From Desulfopila inferna (GTDB lineage Bacteria; Desulfobacterota; Desulfobulbia; Desulfobulbales; Desulfocapsaceae): DNA of 64,000 bases. The stretch lies in assembly GCF_016919005.1 (NCBI RefSeq), contig NZ_JAFFQE010000004.1, forward strand, positions 418,869 through 482,868. Direction: 5' to 3'. Under the pieces are notes generated by a model that was given only the letters and a program-made list of their open reading frames with translations, was not told the origin of the DNA and made no database searches. Positions 35,656-44,432 of this stretch are shown in pieces. The stretch's first letter is position 1. Each line of letters starts with the position of its first letter. Made by a program: the position numbers and the translations under genes.

Positions 35656-36654
35656 ATGACTTCACAAAATAAAGATTTTTATGGAAAAGAAGTTACCGAT
35701 GCGATTCAAAAGGCATGTAAAGAGCTGCAGGTGCCTCAGGAACAGTTGGAAATCGAGGTGGTTGAAACAGGTTCATCCGGAATTTTCGGGCTGATCCGCA
35801 AAAAGGCACACATCAGAGCCCGGATAAAAAAGTCCGGTTCACCTTCTCGGAGGCCTAAGAGGGAAAATTCCAAAACGGTCGAGGAAAAAGCTGTTTCATC
35901 CGTTGCAGCTGAAAAAGAGGAGAATGAGATTTCCTCCCCGGAACCCCAGGAATCGCCACCTGTAGCTGAAGAGAAAAATACCGCAGAAGAGCCTGTCCCT
36001 CCTCAACCCGCCATAATCTCTGAACCTGAAATTGCAGACGATACCGAAGATGAGTCTGAAGATGACGTCGATATGCCAGATGATCAGGAGATACCGGAAG
36101 AAGAGGAGCTGCCGGAGGAATCTTTGCTGCTTATCAAAGAGGAGTTGAGCAGGCTGCTCGCTCTCATGGGATATCCTTCGCAGGTTGAGGTAAGTAGTGC
36201 CGGAACCTCCGTTTTATGTCACGTCGGTGAGGAGTACGAAGACATACTTACCGGGCAGGATGGAAAGACTCTCGATTCGATCCAGTATCTGCTACGCAAA
36301 ATTATCGCCAGAAAGGTACCCAACAGACTGCGTCTGACCGTTGATATCGGCAACTACCGGGAAAAGCGTCTCTCTGAGCTGAAGGAACGCGCCCTCGAAC
36401 TTGCCGAGATGGTCAAGGTCGATGGTAAAACGCAGGTGATAGCAGCGCTGAGTCCGTCTGAACGACGCGTCATCCACATGAGCCTGCAGGAAGATAAAGA
36501 AATTCGCAGCAGGAGCGTAGGTGATGGTTTATTCAAAAAAATACTTATTTATAAACCGGGCAAGGGCGGTAAGAGCAGCGGCCGCAAGCGCAATAATTCG
36601 CGAGGCCGGAGAGGTCAGAGCAGCCGCAAAAAATCGAGTAGTTCCGAAGATTAA
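35656..36654 (+). CDS. jag: Jag/KhpB (SpoIIIJ-associated) RNA-binding protein
   Basis: A 332 aa protein with the order Jag-N (about 5-55; GSSGIFGLIRKKAHIRAR), a long acidic Glu/Pro-rich linker (about 60-155), a KH domain with a GxxG-like loop (LTGQDGKTLDSIQYLLRKI), and an R3H domain (RRVIHMSLQEDKEIRSRSVG). The lysine/arginine-rich, Ser/Gly-rich tail probably binds RNA. The linker is longer than in most relatives. ATG at 35656 has TTAGGG seven bases upstream; the ATG at 35650 is too close to that site. It is encoded between yidC and mnmE, as in most bacteria with this cluster. Confidence 0.94.
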   Translation: MTSQNKDFYGKEVTDAIQKACKELQVPQEQLEIEVVETGSSGIFGLIRKKAHIRARIKKSGSPSRRPKRENSKTVEEKAVSSVAAEKEENEISSPEPQESPPVAEEKNTAEEPVPPQPAIISEPEIADDTEDESEDDVDMPDDQEIPEEEELPEESLLLIKEELSRLLALMGYPSQVEVSSAGTSVLCHVGEEYEDILTGQDGKTLDSIQYLLRKIIARKVPNRLRLTVDIGNYREKRLSELKERALELAEMVKVDGKTQVIAALSPSERRVIHMSLQEDKEIRSRSVGDGLFKKILIYKPGKGGKSSGRKRNNSRGRRGQSSRKKSSSSED

Positions 36655-36669
36655 AAATAATCTTCTCCG

Positions 36670-36712
36670 ATTACTCAGTTAGCGACTTACTCCGGAAAAG
36701 CTGACGTTTTTA
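36670..36712. repeat. Modular repeat, short fragment
   Basis: ACTTACTCCGGAAAAGCTGACG matches the CCTTACTCCTGAAAAACTGTCA opening of the variant copy at 52326, preceded by ATTACTCAGTTAG, which recurs near 6100 and 43100. It lies between jag and mnmE. Confidence 0.4.
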
Positions 36713-36745
36713 AATCCGCGAATCGGCCTCTATAGCGACTCCATC

Positions 36746-38137
36746 ATGACTGAGTATACAACCGATACGACTATTGCCGCCATTTCGACACCGCCGGGTT
36801 CCGGTGGTATCGGGATTATCCGTATTAGTGGGTCCTCGGCCCTGCCAGTGCTGCAGTCACTTTTTCAGCCCGGTAATCCTTCCTGCGATTTCCGCAGTCA
36901 TCATCTTTTCCACGGAAATATTGTCGACCCTGATCAGCAGCGTATACTCGATGAAGTCCTCGTCGTCTACATGGCATCTCCAAAGACATATACCCGCGAG
37001 GATGTCGTTGAGATCCATTGTCACGGCAGCTTCCTTGTTCTCCAGTCCATACTTGAATTGATACTGCAGCGTGGCGTGGAACTGGCCGATCCGGGCGAGT
37101 TTACCAAACGCGCATTTCTCAACGGCCGGATTGATCTGACCAAAGCCGAAGCCGTGATCGATATTCTTGCTGCAAAAACCCGTAAAGGCATTGATATAGC
37201 CCAGGAGCAGCTGGCTGGCGCCCTTTATCAGCGCGTCGAAAAGATACGTGAGGCCTTAAAAGGCATGCGCGCTCTGATTGAGGTTTCCATCGATTTTCCC
37301 GATGAGGATGTAGAAATTGTCGATCGTGAGAGTATGGTGCGCAGGTTGAAAGCGGAGGTCATTGCGCCTATCGATCACCTGTTGCTCTGTGCCGATCAGG
37401 GAAGAATTTATCGAGAGGGCATTTCCGTGGTTATAGTCGGTCGGCCCAATGTCGGCAAGTCCAGCCTGCTCAATGCCCTGCTGCAGGAGGAGCGTGCCCT
37501 GGTGACCGCTATTCCCGGCACCACCAGGGACAGTATCGAAGAGCATATCGATGTCATGGGAATGCCCGTCCGAATCACCGATACCGCAGGTATCCGTGAG
37601 GGGGGCGACGAGGTGGAAGCCCTCGGCATCCAACGGGCGCGGAGGCTTCTCAACGAGGCCGATATCGTCTTCTTCATGATCGACGGCGCCGACGGAATTC
37701 TCGCCGAAGATACGGTGCTCTTTGCCAGCGTCTCTCATAAACAGAATATCCTGGTTATTAATAAAACCGACTTGTTGCAAGACACTGACCGGGCGACTTT
37801 TATTCCCTTTCAAAAGGATCTGCCGCGGGTATTTATATCTGCTAAAGAGCAGCATGGCATGGATGCTCTGAGGCGACTGCTCTTTGAGACCGTCACCGGA
37901 GCGAAAGATCAATGGCAGGAGGACGCCTGCGCCCCCAATCTTCGTCATAAGCAGAACCTGACCAAGGCCAAAGCCGCCGCCGATGGAATAGTTGACGGTT
38001 TGGAGATGGGAATAACCAATGATCTTCTCGCCGTCGACCTGCAGGAGTGTCTCGATCAACTCGGTGATATTGTCGGTGAAACCACTACCGAAGATATTCT
38101 TGATGTCATTTTTGAGCAGTTCTGTCTCGGGAAATAA
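36746..38137 (+). CDS. mnmE: tRNA modification GTPase MnmE (TrmE)
   Basis: MnmE works with MnmG on wobble uridine 34 of tRNA. The 463 aa protein has the N-terminal formyl-THF-binding domain (TIAAISTPPGSGGIGIIRIS), a helical domain, and a G domain with GRPNVGKSSLLNAL (G1), GTTRDSIEE (G2), DTAGIRE (G3) and NKTD (G4). The C-terminus FEQFCLGK carries the essential Cys of the FCIGK motif. It ends the rpmH cluster; mnmG is elsewhere at 15767. A partly inverted CCCCA...TGGGG segment follows at 38164-38189 but lacks a T-run. Confidence 0.97.
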   Translation: MTEYTTDTTIAAISTPPGSGGIGIIRISGSSALPVLQSLFQPGNPSCDFRSHHLFHGNIVDPDQQRILDEVLVVYMASPKTYTREDVVEIHCHGSFLVLQSILELILQRGVELADPGEFTKRAFLNGRIDLTKAEAVIDILAAKTRKGIDIAQEQLAGALYQRVEKIREALKGMRALIEVSIDFPDEDVEIVDRESMVRRLKAEVIAPIDHLLLCADQGRIYREGISVVIVGRPNVGKSSLLNALLQEERALVTAIPGTTRDSIEEHIDVMGMPVRITDTAGIREGGDEVEALGIQRARRLLNEADIVFFMIDGADGILAEDTVLFASVSHKQNILVINKTDLLQDTDRATFIPFQKDLPRVFISAKEQHGMDALRRLLFETVTGAKDQWQEDACAPNLRHKQNLTKAKAAADGIVDGLEMGITNDLLAVDLQECLDQLGDIVGETTTEDILDVIFEQFCLGK

Positions 38138-38298
38138 TCTCGTATTTTCACACATATTGTGTTCCCCAAACGCTTGTGGACAAGTGGGGTGATAGATTTT
38201 CTGCCTGGCCGGGGAACGGAGAAACGGCTATAGTAATTGTATACTGATATATCAACCATTTCTAAGCTGTTACACTCATCAATTATACGGTACAAAAA

Positions 38299-39993
38299 AT
38301 GTCGACTATCGAATATTCGGAAAGCTTGATTGTCCACTTCCGCAGGGCCGAGATACTGCGGCAAGAAGCCCTGACGCTGCAGAATATCGATCTTTACGGG
38401 CGTCAGCTGGCCGATATAGAACTGCTGCTCAATCGGGGGATGTATCCTCTTGACGGCTATATGAACAGGGAAAATTACGAAGCAGTTCTTGATACCATGC
38501 GCCTGGTGGACGGCACCGTTTTCCCGATGCCGATCAGCCTCGATGTCACTGAAAAAACTGCCCACACACTGGAGATTGGCCAGCGGGTGGCTTTGAATGA
38601 CCAGGAAGGCGTGTTGCTGGCCGTCTTAACGATCAGTGACATCTGGCCGATGGACAAAGACCGTGAGGCGGAGGCAGTCTATGGTACCAGGGATGCTTCA
38701 CTCCATCCGGAGGTCCAGTCTCTTCTTGAAAGAGAGACCGACTGGTATGTCGGCGGTACCATGGAGGGGGTAAGTCTGCCTGTACATTATGATTTTCAGG
38801 ATCTGCGTTTCACCCCGTCGGAGACGGTTCGCCGCTTTACCATGAATGGTTGGCGCAAGGTTCTCGGTTTCCATACCGATGATTATCTTCATTGTGCTCA
38901 CCGGGAGATGGTATTGACTGCTGCCCGCCGGGCCGGTGCCGCTATCCTCCTGCACCCGGTGGCCGATCTATCTCACCCAGGCGATCTCGACTACTACACA
39001 CAGGTGCGCTGTTATCAGCATTTCGTCGACAAATTTCCGCCAAACATGATTCTGCTGGGGCTGATGCCCCTGGCCGGCAGAAAATCCGGTCCCAGGGCGG
39101 CACTGTCGCAGGCGGTGATCAGGAAAAATTTCGGATGCAGCCACTTTATGGTCGCTGAAGATCATGCCGATCCCTTCATCAACGGCAACGACAGATTTTA
39201 TCCCAGAGGGGCTGCCCAGGAACTGGTGGCGGAAATGGCCCCAAAGACAGGTATAGAGATGGTACCGCAGATTGATCTCGGCTATCTTCCCGAAAAAAAG
39301 ATTTATGTGGAGATCTCCGCGGATCAAAAGGAGCAGGTCGAAACGATTTCCTCAAAAGAACTGCAGCGGCGCTTAACATCGGGGATATATATTCCTGAGT
39401 GGTTCTCGTATCCGGAGGTCGTGCAAGAACTGCAGCGCACCTTTCCGCCCAGATCGAAGCAGGGATTCACGGTATTTATGACCGGACTGTCGGGCTCGGG
39501 AAAATCGACCATTGCCAGGGTGCTTCTTGTCAAATTTCTGGAAATGCGGGATCGGCCTGTTACCCTCCTTGACGGTGATATTGTCAGGAAAAATCTCTCG
39601 TCAGAGCTTACCTTTACCAAGGAGCATCGTAATCTGAATATTACCCGCATCGGATTCGTTGCCAGCGAAATCACGAAAAACGGAGGCATCGCCCTTTGTG
39701 CTCCTATTGCGCCCTATGAAGGATCCCGCCAGGCGAACAGGGACTTGATCTCGCGCCGTGGCGGTTATATCGAGGTCTATGTTTCCACACCTCTGGAAGT
39801 ATGTGAGGCCCGTGACCGCAAAGGACTTTACGCCAGGGCACGCGCCGGTATCGTCAAGGGTGTGACCGGAATAACGGATCCCTACGATCCGCCCAAAAAC
39901 CCGGATATTGAAATCGACACCTCTGAGATAACGCCTATGGAGGCGGTTCAGGAGATTCTTTTGTACCTGCAGCAGCAGGGCTATATCGTCTGA
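38299..39993 (+). CDS. Sulfate adenylyltransferase-like/APS kinase fusion (Sat-CysC type) with altered sulfurylase site
   Basis: A 564 aa fusion. Residues about 1-390 have the ATP-sulfurylase layout (PUA-like N-terminal domain, then the catalytic domain), and about 395-564 form an APS kinase with an intact P-loop GLSGSGKST, DGDIVRKNL and KGLYARARAGIVKGVTGITD. In the sulfurylase half the QTRNPxHxxH motif reads HTDDYLHCAH (192-201): both histidines stay, but the sulfate-binding Arg and the N-P pair are lost. The second motif GRDHAG is AEDHAD. The kinase half looks active; the first half may be non-catalytic or act on another nucleotide reaction. It stands alone, with a repeat and a MoeA-like gene downstream. 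Confidence 0.85.
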   Translation: MSTIEYSESLIVHFRRAEILRQEALTLQNIDLYGRQLADIELLLNRGMYPLDGYMNRENYEAVLDTMRLVDGTVFPMPISLDVTEKTAHTLEIGQRVALNDQEGVLLAVLTISDIWPMDKDREAEAVYGTRDASLHPEVQSLLERETDWYVGGTMEGVSLPVHYDFQDLRFTPSETVRRFTMNGWRKVLGFHTDDYLHCAHREMVLTAARRAGAAILLHPVADLSHPGDLDYYTQVRCYQHFVDKFPPNMILLGLMPLAGRKSGPRAALSQAVIRKNFGCSHFMVAEDHADPFINGNDRFYPRGAAQELVAEMAPKTGIEMVPQIDLGYLPEKKIYVEISADQKEQVETISSKELQRRLTSGIYIPEWFSYPEVVQELQRTFPPRSKQGFTVFMTGLSGSGKSTIARVLLVKFLEMRDRPVTLLDGDIVRKNLSSELTFTKEHRNLNITRIGFVASEITKNGGIALCAPIAPYEGSRQANRDLISRRGGYIEVYVSTPLEVCEARDRKGLYARARAGIVKGVTGITDPYDPPKNPDIEIDTSEITPMEAVQEILLYLQQQGYIV

Positions 39994-40009
39994 TATTGCT
40001 GAGCTTGAT

Positions 40010-40052
40010 GAACCTGCGACGCGGAAGATCGGGCTTTTTAAAAGTCGGAGTT
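40010..40052. repeat. CGTAAAAAGCC-type dispersed repeat, fragment
   Basis: CGACGCGGAAGATCGGGCTT followed by TTTAAAAGTCGGAG is the reverse of the CGTAAAAAGCCCGATCTGCG core seen at 31856-31875. It lies between the Sat-CysC-like and MoeA-like genes. Confidence 0.5.
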
Positions 40053-40098
40053 TTGGTCCGCAAGAGTGTTTATCGTGACACCATCGTGCTTGATTATC

Positions 40099-41316
40099 AT
40101 GAAAAACAATCCCAGCCTTGAAATGGCCCTGAAAGTAATACGGGACCATCTCCCCGTTCTCCGTTCAGAAAACATATTGCTCAATCAGGCGCTGGGCCGT
40201 GTTTGTTCGGCATCTCTTTACGCTTCCGAATCTTATCCCTCCTTCAGCCAATCCAATCGAGACGGCTATGCCGTTGGCAAAACTCCTTTTGGGAAAACAA
40301 AGGACGGCCTGGAGTATCGTCTCGATGCTGAAATAGCAGCAGGCGATATACAAATAAGAAGGAACAGGCCGGGGTTCGCCCACCGGATAATGACGGGTGC
40401 CCCGGTTCCTCGTGGTGTCTGGAAGGTTATCCCTCAAGAGATGTGCAGGGAAAGAAAAGGGGGTGTTTTTATAGCTGAACAGACATTACTGGCGGCTGCC
40501 TCTCACATACAGAAGAGAGGTTCTTCACTGCGCCGGGGAGCCCTTTTGCTTCGTGACGGTGCGTGTCTTGGTCCAGCCCATCTGGCTCGACTGGCTGATT
40601 CAGGGTATGTCCAACTGCAGGTCTATCAGCGGCCCAAAGTAGCTTTTTTTTGCACCGGCAGCGAGCTTGTCGACAACCCGGCCAGGCAGAGCAGAGGGCA
40701 GAAGATATCATCGAACAGGTATCTGCTGGCCGCTCTTATCCACGGATTTGGCGGCCGAGGTGATGACTGTGGGGCAGTGCGGGATCAACGCGAGGCGCTG
40801 GAGAAACACCTTACCAGAGTTGAAGATGGCAACAGTGATATCATCATCAGTACGGGGGGAATGGGACCAGGCCGATACGATCTGATGGAGGAGACCTTTA
40901 CCCGGTGCGGCGGCAAAATAATTTTCAGCTCACTGAAACTGCGGCCTGGGAAGTCCGTGCTTTTCGGCATTATCGGCAACAGCCTGTATTTCGGGCTGCC
41001 GGGCCCTCCTCAGGCCGTTCAGGCCTTATTCCATGTCCTCATACGTCCTGCTCTGTTAGCGATGCAGGGTCTGGTGCAATGGAAGACTGCGGCACGTGCC
41101 TATCTCAAGGAAGAGATGATGGTACGCAAGCCCGGGGTATTAAAGCTTCAGGAAGCCGTGCTGTCCGAAGAGAGAGGAGTCGTCATGGTCAGGCCTGCCG
41201 GCGGAAAGGAGACGGGCAACTGCTACCTCTTCTGCCCGGCTGCCAGAAAGCGCCTCAAAAAAGATGAGCTGGCGACCGTCCTGCCCTTGACTCCGCCGTC
41301 TTTTCTCTCCAGCTGA
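40099..41316 (+). CDS. MoeA-like molybdopterin molybdenumtransferase, divergent
   Basis: A 405 aa protein of the MoeA family, which inserts molybdate (or tungstate) into adenylylated molybdopterin. The overall layout is kept: SYPSFSQSNRDGYAV, RIMTGAPVP, FFCTGSELVD, GGMGPGRYDLMEE, LRPGKSVLFG. Several conserved positions differ: GGVSVGDYD is GGMGPGRYD, and LPGNP is LPGPP. It may therefore be a specialised paralogue. The frame begins at GTG 40066, but the ATG at 40099 gives a normal MoeA start (ALKVIRDHLP). No other molybdopterin gene is visible nearby. Confidence 0.82.
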   Translation: MKNNPSLEMALKVIRDHLPVLRSENILLNQALGRVCSASLYASESYPSFSQSNRDGYAVGKTPFGKTKDGLEYRLDAEIAAGDIQIRRNRPGFAHRIMTGAPVPRGVWKVIPQEMCRERKGGVFIAEQTLLAAASHIQKRGSSLRRGALLLRDGACLGPAHLARLADSGYVQLQVYQRPKVAFFCTGSELVDNPARQSRGQKISSNRYLLAALIHGFGGRGDDCGAVRDQREALEKHLTRVEDGNSDIIISTGGMGPGRYDLMEETFTRCGGKIIFSSLKLRPGKSVLFGIIGNSLYFGLPGPPQAVQALFHVLIRPALLAMQGLVQWKTAARAYLKEEMMVRKPGVLKLQEAVLSEERGVVMVRPAGGKETGNCYLFCPAARKRLKKDELATVLPLTPPSFLSS

Positions 41317-41328
41317 GCTGCAATGATG

Positions 41329-42165
41329 TTATCGTATCATCTGGCACCTGGGGCAGAAGACACTGGCTCTGCCGCTTATCACCTGTCTGACCAATGTTGT
41401 CGAGCAGGCCACGCAGGATTTTCCGTCGCGGCCATATACCCTGAAGTTCGCTTGAAAATAACCGCTGCCGCCGCCGGCATTGAGAAAATCGCTGATGGTC
41501 GATCCGCCGCATTCGATGGCCCAATTGAGAATTTCGCGTACCTTATTAAGGAGCAGCTGCCACTGTTTTTTACTCAGCTTTCCGGCAGGGGTTGCGGGGT
41601 GAATTCCGGCTGCAAATAAGCTTTCATTGGCGTAGATATTTCCAATCCCGGCGATGATCCTGCCATTCATGAGGAATGTCTTGACGGCCTGGGAACTGCC
41701 GCAGGCTTTATGATGCAGATACGCAGCCGTACAGGTATCACTGAAAGGTTCAGGGCCGGTTGACTGAAAAAAGCTTATCTCCGCTTCACCTCTTTCTTCC
41801 TGTGTGATCAGATGAACCGCTCCGAATCTTCTGACATCGTGATATCTCAGCTCAATATTGTCGCTGAGAATGAAGAAAAGATGATCATGTTTAGCATCCG
41901 GAGTCCCCTTGCTGAAGAGACCGAGCTGTCCGGTCATGCCTAGATGAATGATGAGGAGATCGCCGCGGTCTGTCGGTAAAAGGAGGTATTTGGCACGGCG
42001 GCCGACATCGGTGATAACGGCATTTGTCATTCTCTCCCGAAGGAGGCCTTCGGGCACAATGGTGCGTAGATTCTTGCCGCTCCAGCGAAAGCCGAGAACC
42101 TTTCTGTTCTTCAGATGGGGAAGAAGACCACGTCGGACGACTTCAACCTCGGGAAGTTCTGGCAT
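41329..42165 (-). CDS. mutM: Formamidopyrimidine-DNA glycosylase (Fpg/MutM)
   Basis: MutM excises 8-oxoguanine and formamidopyrimidines and cleaves the abasic site. The true start is the ATG at 42165, because the mature N-terminal Pro2 in MPELPEVEVVRRGL is the catalytic nucleophile; an upstream ATG (42180) would bury it. The helix-two-turn-helix region GRIIAGIGNIYANESLFAAG is intact, and the zinc finger is CVACSTTL...FCPRCQ. It overlaps the end of the upstream PPTase gene by 23 bases and is convergent with the MoeA-like gene. Confidence 0.96.
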   Translation of the reverse strand: MPELPEVEVVRRGLLPHLKNRKVLGFRWSGKNLRTIVPEGLLRERMTNAVITDVGRRAKYLLLPTDRGDLLIIHLGMTGQLGLFSKGTPDAKHDHLFFILSDNIELRYHDVRRFGAVHLITQEERGEAEISFFQSTGPEPFSDTCTAAYLHHKACGSSQAVKTFLMNGRIIAGIGNIYANESLFAAGIHPATPAGKLSKKQWQLLLNKVREILNWAIECGGSTISDFLNAGGGSGYFQANFRVYGRDGKSCVACSTTLVRQVISGRASVFCPRCQMIR

Positions 42166-42928
42166 TGTTTTTGCCCTCAAGGAAACAGACCGCTATTCCA
42201 TACTCCTTGAAATGAGTACAGATGGCTGCTATTTCTCTGTTCTGGTAAGAAAATAGGAAGATGGAATACCCCTCTCCATGATGTTGGATTTTGCAGAGCT
42301 TGAGCTGAAGGAAACCTGGAAGATCGTCATAGCTCAAGGTTTTGCGCACGGCTTCCTTGGCAGTCCACAACAGGTTGAGACTGCTGACCTGGCTTGATGA
42401 GCTGAATTTCTCGCGGAGAAGTCTTTCTTCGCTGCAGCTGCAATAGCGATCCTGTACACGTACAAGGGCCTCCCGGCACTGTTGGATATCAATGCCGCAT
42501 AGTGAATCAGCGGCTAGAGCGGCGGCAAATTTGCTGCTATGGGTGATAGATACATCCAGAAATTCCGGATGAGTTTTCCCTTCCGCCAAAATGCAATAAG
42601 GTCTGCCGTCTGCACGATTTGCAATACCTATCTCTTTTGGGGACAACAGTCTCCCGGAGGACCCGCCGATGGCAGCGGTGCTGAGTTTGGCGCAAACTCT
42701 TCCCGCCAGCCATTCGTTCCTGCGCCTGGTCAGTTTGAAGGATTCGCACTGTGAGAGCTCATTTTCATTAAGCCATTTTCTCAGCAATTTTCGTTCCGAC
42801 AATTGCTGTACAGCTGCAATCTCGATCATCGTTGCAGCAAAAAACAGGCGTGGCAAGATGGTGGAGACGGTGTCAACGAACTTCTGCGGTAGGATATTTT
42901 CGGGGGAAGATATACTTTCAACCATCAT
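42143..42928 (-). CDS. 4'-phosphopantetheinyl transferase (Sfp/AcpT-type)
   Basis: A 261 aa PPTase, which transfers phosphopantetheine from CoA to a carrier-protein serine. Catalytic motifs are LCGIDIQ (the magnesium-binding Asp region) and LLWTAKEAVRKTLSY (W-x-KEA-x2-K). A basic stretch RRNEWLAGRVCAK lies where Sfp-type enzymes bind CoA phosphate. The first ~35 residues are not conserved in the family, so initiation may be further in. No polyketide, peptide-synthetase or carrier-protein gene is seen in this window, so the substrate is open. Its 3' end overlaps the mutM start. Confidence 0.85.
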   Translation of the reverse strand: MMVESISSPENILPQKFVDTVSTILPRLFFAATMIEIAAVQQLSERKLLRKWLNENELSQCESFKLTRRRNEWLAGRVCAKLSTAAIGGSSGRLLSPKEIGIANRADGRPYCILAEGKTHPEFLDVSITHSSKFAAALAADSLCGIDIQQCREALVRVQDRYCSCSEERLLREKFSSSSQVSSLNLLWTAKEAVRKTLSYDDLPGFLQLKLCKIQHHGEGYSIFLFSYQNREIAAICTHFKEYGIAVCFLEGKNNARTSRG

Positions 42929-43039
42929 TTCATATAAATATTCATTGCAATTTCAACTATTCCTGCTACTTTTCCAGAGAGAGGAAATTGTGGGATCATA
43001 TTCTTATATATTTTAATGCATTCAACATAAATAACACGC

Positions 43040-43140
43040 TGCTATACCGGCTGAGTTGGATAAGAAGCTTTAGGCAGAGTATTTTGGCACCCCTCAACGG
43101 GATACTGAACTGAGTGACAGTTTTTCAAGAGTAAAGCACT
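43040..43140. repeat. Modular hairpin repeat, rearranged copy (reverse orientation)
   Basis: On the minus strand it reads TTTACTCTTGAAAAACTGTC, ACTCAGTTCAGTATCCCGTT, GAGGGGTGCC, then CTCTGCCTAAAGCTTCTTAT and CCAACTCAGCCGG. The first block is that of the copies at 30888 and 52326; the last two are those of the copies at 14856 and 26100; the middle hairpin is inverted relative to them. It lies directly before cvpA. Confidence 0.6.
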
Positions 43141-43154
43141 ATAGTGGAGAAATT

Positions 43155-43757
43155 ATGGAGACCGGTGTCAATCTGACAGGATATGATTTTGTTGTTGTTG
43201 GCCTATTGCTTCTCTTTATCGCCCGCGGTCTCTGGCTGGGATTTCTCAGGCAGGTAACGGGTCTGGTAGCGCTCTTTGTCAGTTATTATATCGCCAGCCA
43301 GTATCATGACAGATTGTTTCCATTTTTAAAAGATTTATCGGATAATCCGACAGTCATATTCATGGCAAGCATCGTCATCCTGTTCCTGGTGACTTATATT
43401 ATTACGCTGTTGCTGGGAAAAGGACTCTCGCGCGTCATTGAAATTGTTATCAGCAAATGGTTTGACAAGCTCCTTGGCGCGGTTTTTGGAGGGGTGATGG
43501 GTGCTCTCGTCGTTGTTATGCTTCATATGGTACTGAGTTCGATAATGGCCCCCGAAAACACCATGCTGCGGGAATGTCAGACATGTCCCGCCCTGAACTC
43601 GTCGGCCGAATATGCCAGAACATTCATAGATGATGAAGAAGTACGCAAATCCCTGACCCAGCAGTCTCCTGCAATTTCTGTGGAAGATGTCATGAAGTTT
43701 TTCGACGACAAGCAGCAGGAGAGTGGAGCTGTGGAAAAATCAACGGTTGTAGAGTAG
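43155..43757 (+). CDS. CvpA-family membrane protein
   Basis: A 200 aa inner-membrane protein with four hydrophobic helices in the first ~130 residues: FVVVGLLLLFIARGLWLGFL, LVALFVSYYIAS, FMASIVILFLVTYIITLLLG, LLGAVFGGVMGALVVVMLH. The RGLWLGFLRQVTGLVALF block is the CvpA signature; family members are linked to colicin V production and envelope stress, with no known biochemical role. The C-terminal ~60 residues are soluble and include RECQTCPAL. AGGAGA-like GGAGAAATT precedes the ATG. Convergent with a glycosyltransferase gene whose end overlaps it by 18 bases. Confidence 0.9.
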   Translation: METGVNLTGYDFVVVGLLLLFIARGLWLGFLRQVTGLVALFVSYYIASQYHDRLFPFLKDLSDNPTVIFMASIVILFLVTYIITLLLGKGLSRVIEIVISKWFDKLLGAVFGGVMGALVVVMLHMVLSSIMAPENTMLRECQTCPALNSSAEYARTFIDDEEVRKSLTQQSPAISVEDVMKFFDDKQQESGAVEKSTVVE

Positions 43758-44432
43758 GGCAAGCCGTTGAGGTGAAATACCCAGGTAAAAACCGGCAATG
43801 ACAAGCTGGTTGATCAAAGTGGTACGAGCGATTCCCAGCCGCCGCCATCTTCTGGCGGAGGTGACGGCATACTCGTTTAAGATGACGATTTTGCCGAGTT
43901 TCCGTGCATTTTTGATAAAGACATAATCCTCCATAATTGGAAGCTCGGGGAACATATTCAGCCTGAAAAAGTTCTCTCTTGAGACGAAGATAGCCTGATC
44001 GCCATAAGGAAGCCGGAAAAGCAGTGACCGGGCATTGGCGCAGGCTGCGATAAAACGCAGGCCTGGAGTTGCATTTTCAACTGCCAGCCGGAAGGCGCCG
44101 GCGCTGCAGGTGGGATCGCTGACCGCCTGGCGGACGGCGACCTCGAAATTTTGCGGCAGACGGGTATCGGCATGGAGAAACAGCAGGATGTTGCCGCCCG
44201 CCTCTGCAGCACCCCGGTTGAGCTGTGACGCTCTTCCTGGCTCCGTTTTCAGGACCTTGAAGTTATAGAAATCAGCCAGTTCAACAGTTCTGTCGCTGCT
44301 GCCTCCGTCAACGACAATCACCTCACAGTCAACATCTGCCAGATTCGCCGCCAGCGGGGGCATGTTGGCCTCCTCGTTACGCGTCGGGATTATAATCGAA
44401 ATATTGGAGATCTTCCGGGGTGTCGATATCAT
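43740..44432 (-). CDS. TIGR04283-type family 2 glycosyltransferase
   Basis: A 230 aa GT-A glycosyltransferase of the TIGR04283 class, a family often listed under arsenosugar biosynthesis. Motifs are SIIIPTRNEEANMPPLAANL at the start, VIVVDGGSSDRT (nucleotide binding), and LFLHADTRLP (the D-x-D-like metal site). YGDQAIFVSRENFF and PIMEDYVF follow as in the family. No membrane helix is visible. Its start overlaps the end of the TIGR04282-type gene upstream by 56 bases; this pair is commonly adjacent. Actual product not determinable. Confidence 0.88.
   Translation of the reverse strand: MISTPRKISNISIIIPTRNEEANMPPLAANLADVDCEVIVVDGGSSDRTVELADFYNFKVLKTEPGRASQLNRGAAEAGGNILLFLHADTRLPQNFEVAVRQAVSDPTCSAGAFRLAVENATPGLRFIAACANARSLLFRLPYGDQAIFVSRENFFRLNMFPELPIMEDYVFIKNARKLGKIVILNEYAVTSARRWRRLGIARTTLINQLVIAGFYLGISPQRLALLYNR

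Noticed and set aside
37256..38155. 299-codon minus-strand open frame
   Set aside because: Shadow of mnmE, whose GTPase motifs are intact in the plus frame.
38160..38200. Possible DnaA box (TTGTGGACA) and origin-like segment after mnmE
   Set aside because: A single weak match without a cluster of boxes or an AT-rich unwinding element.
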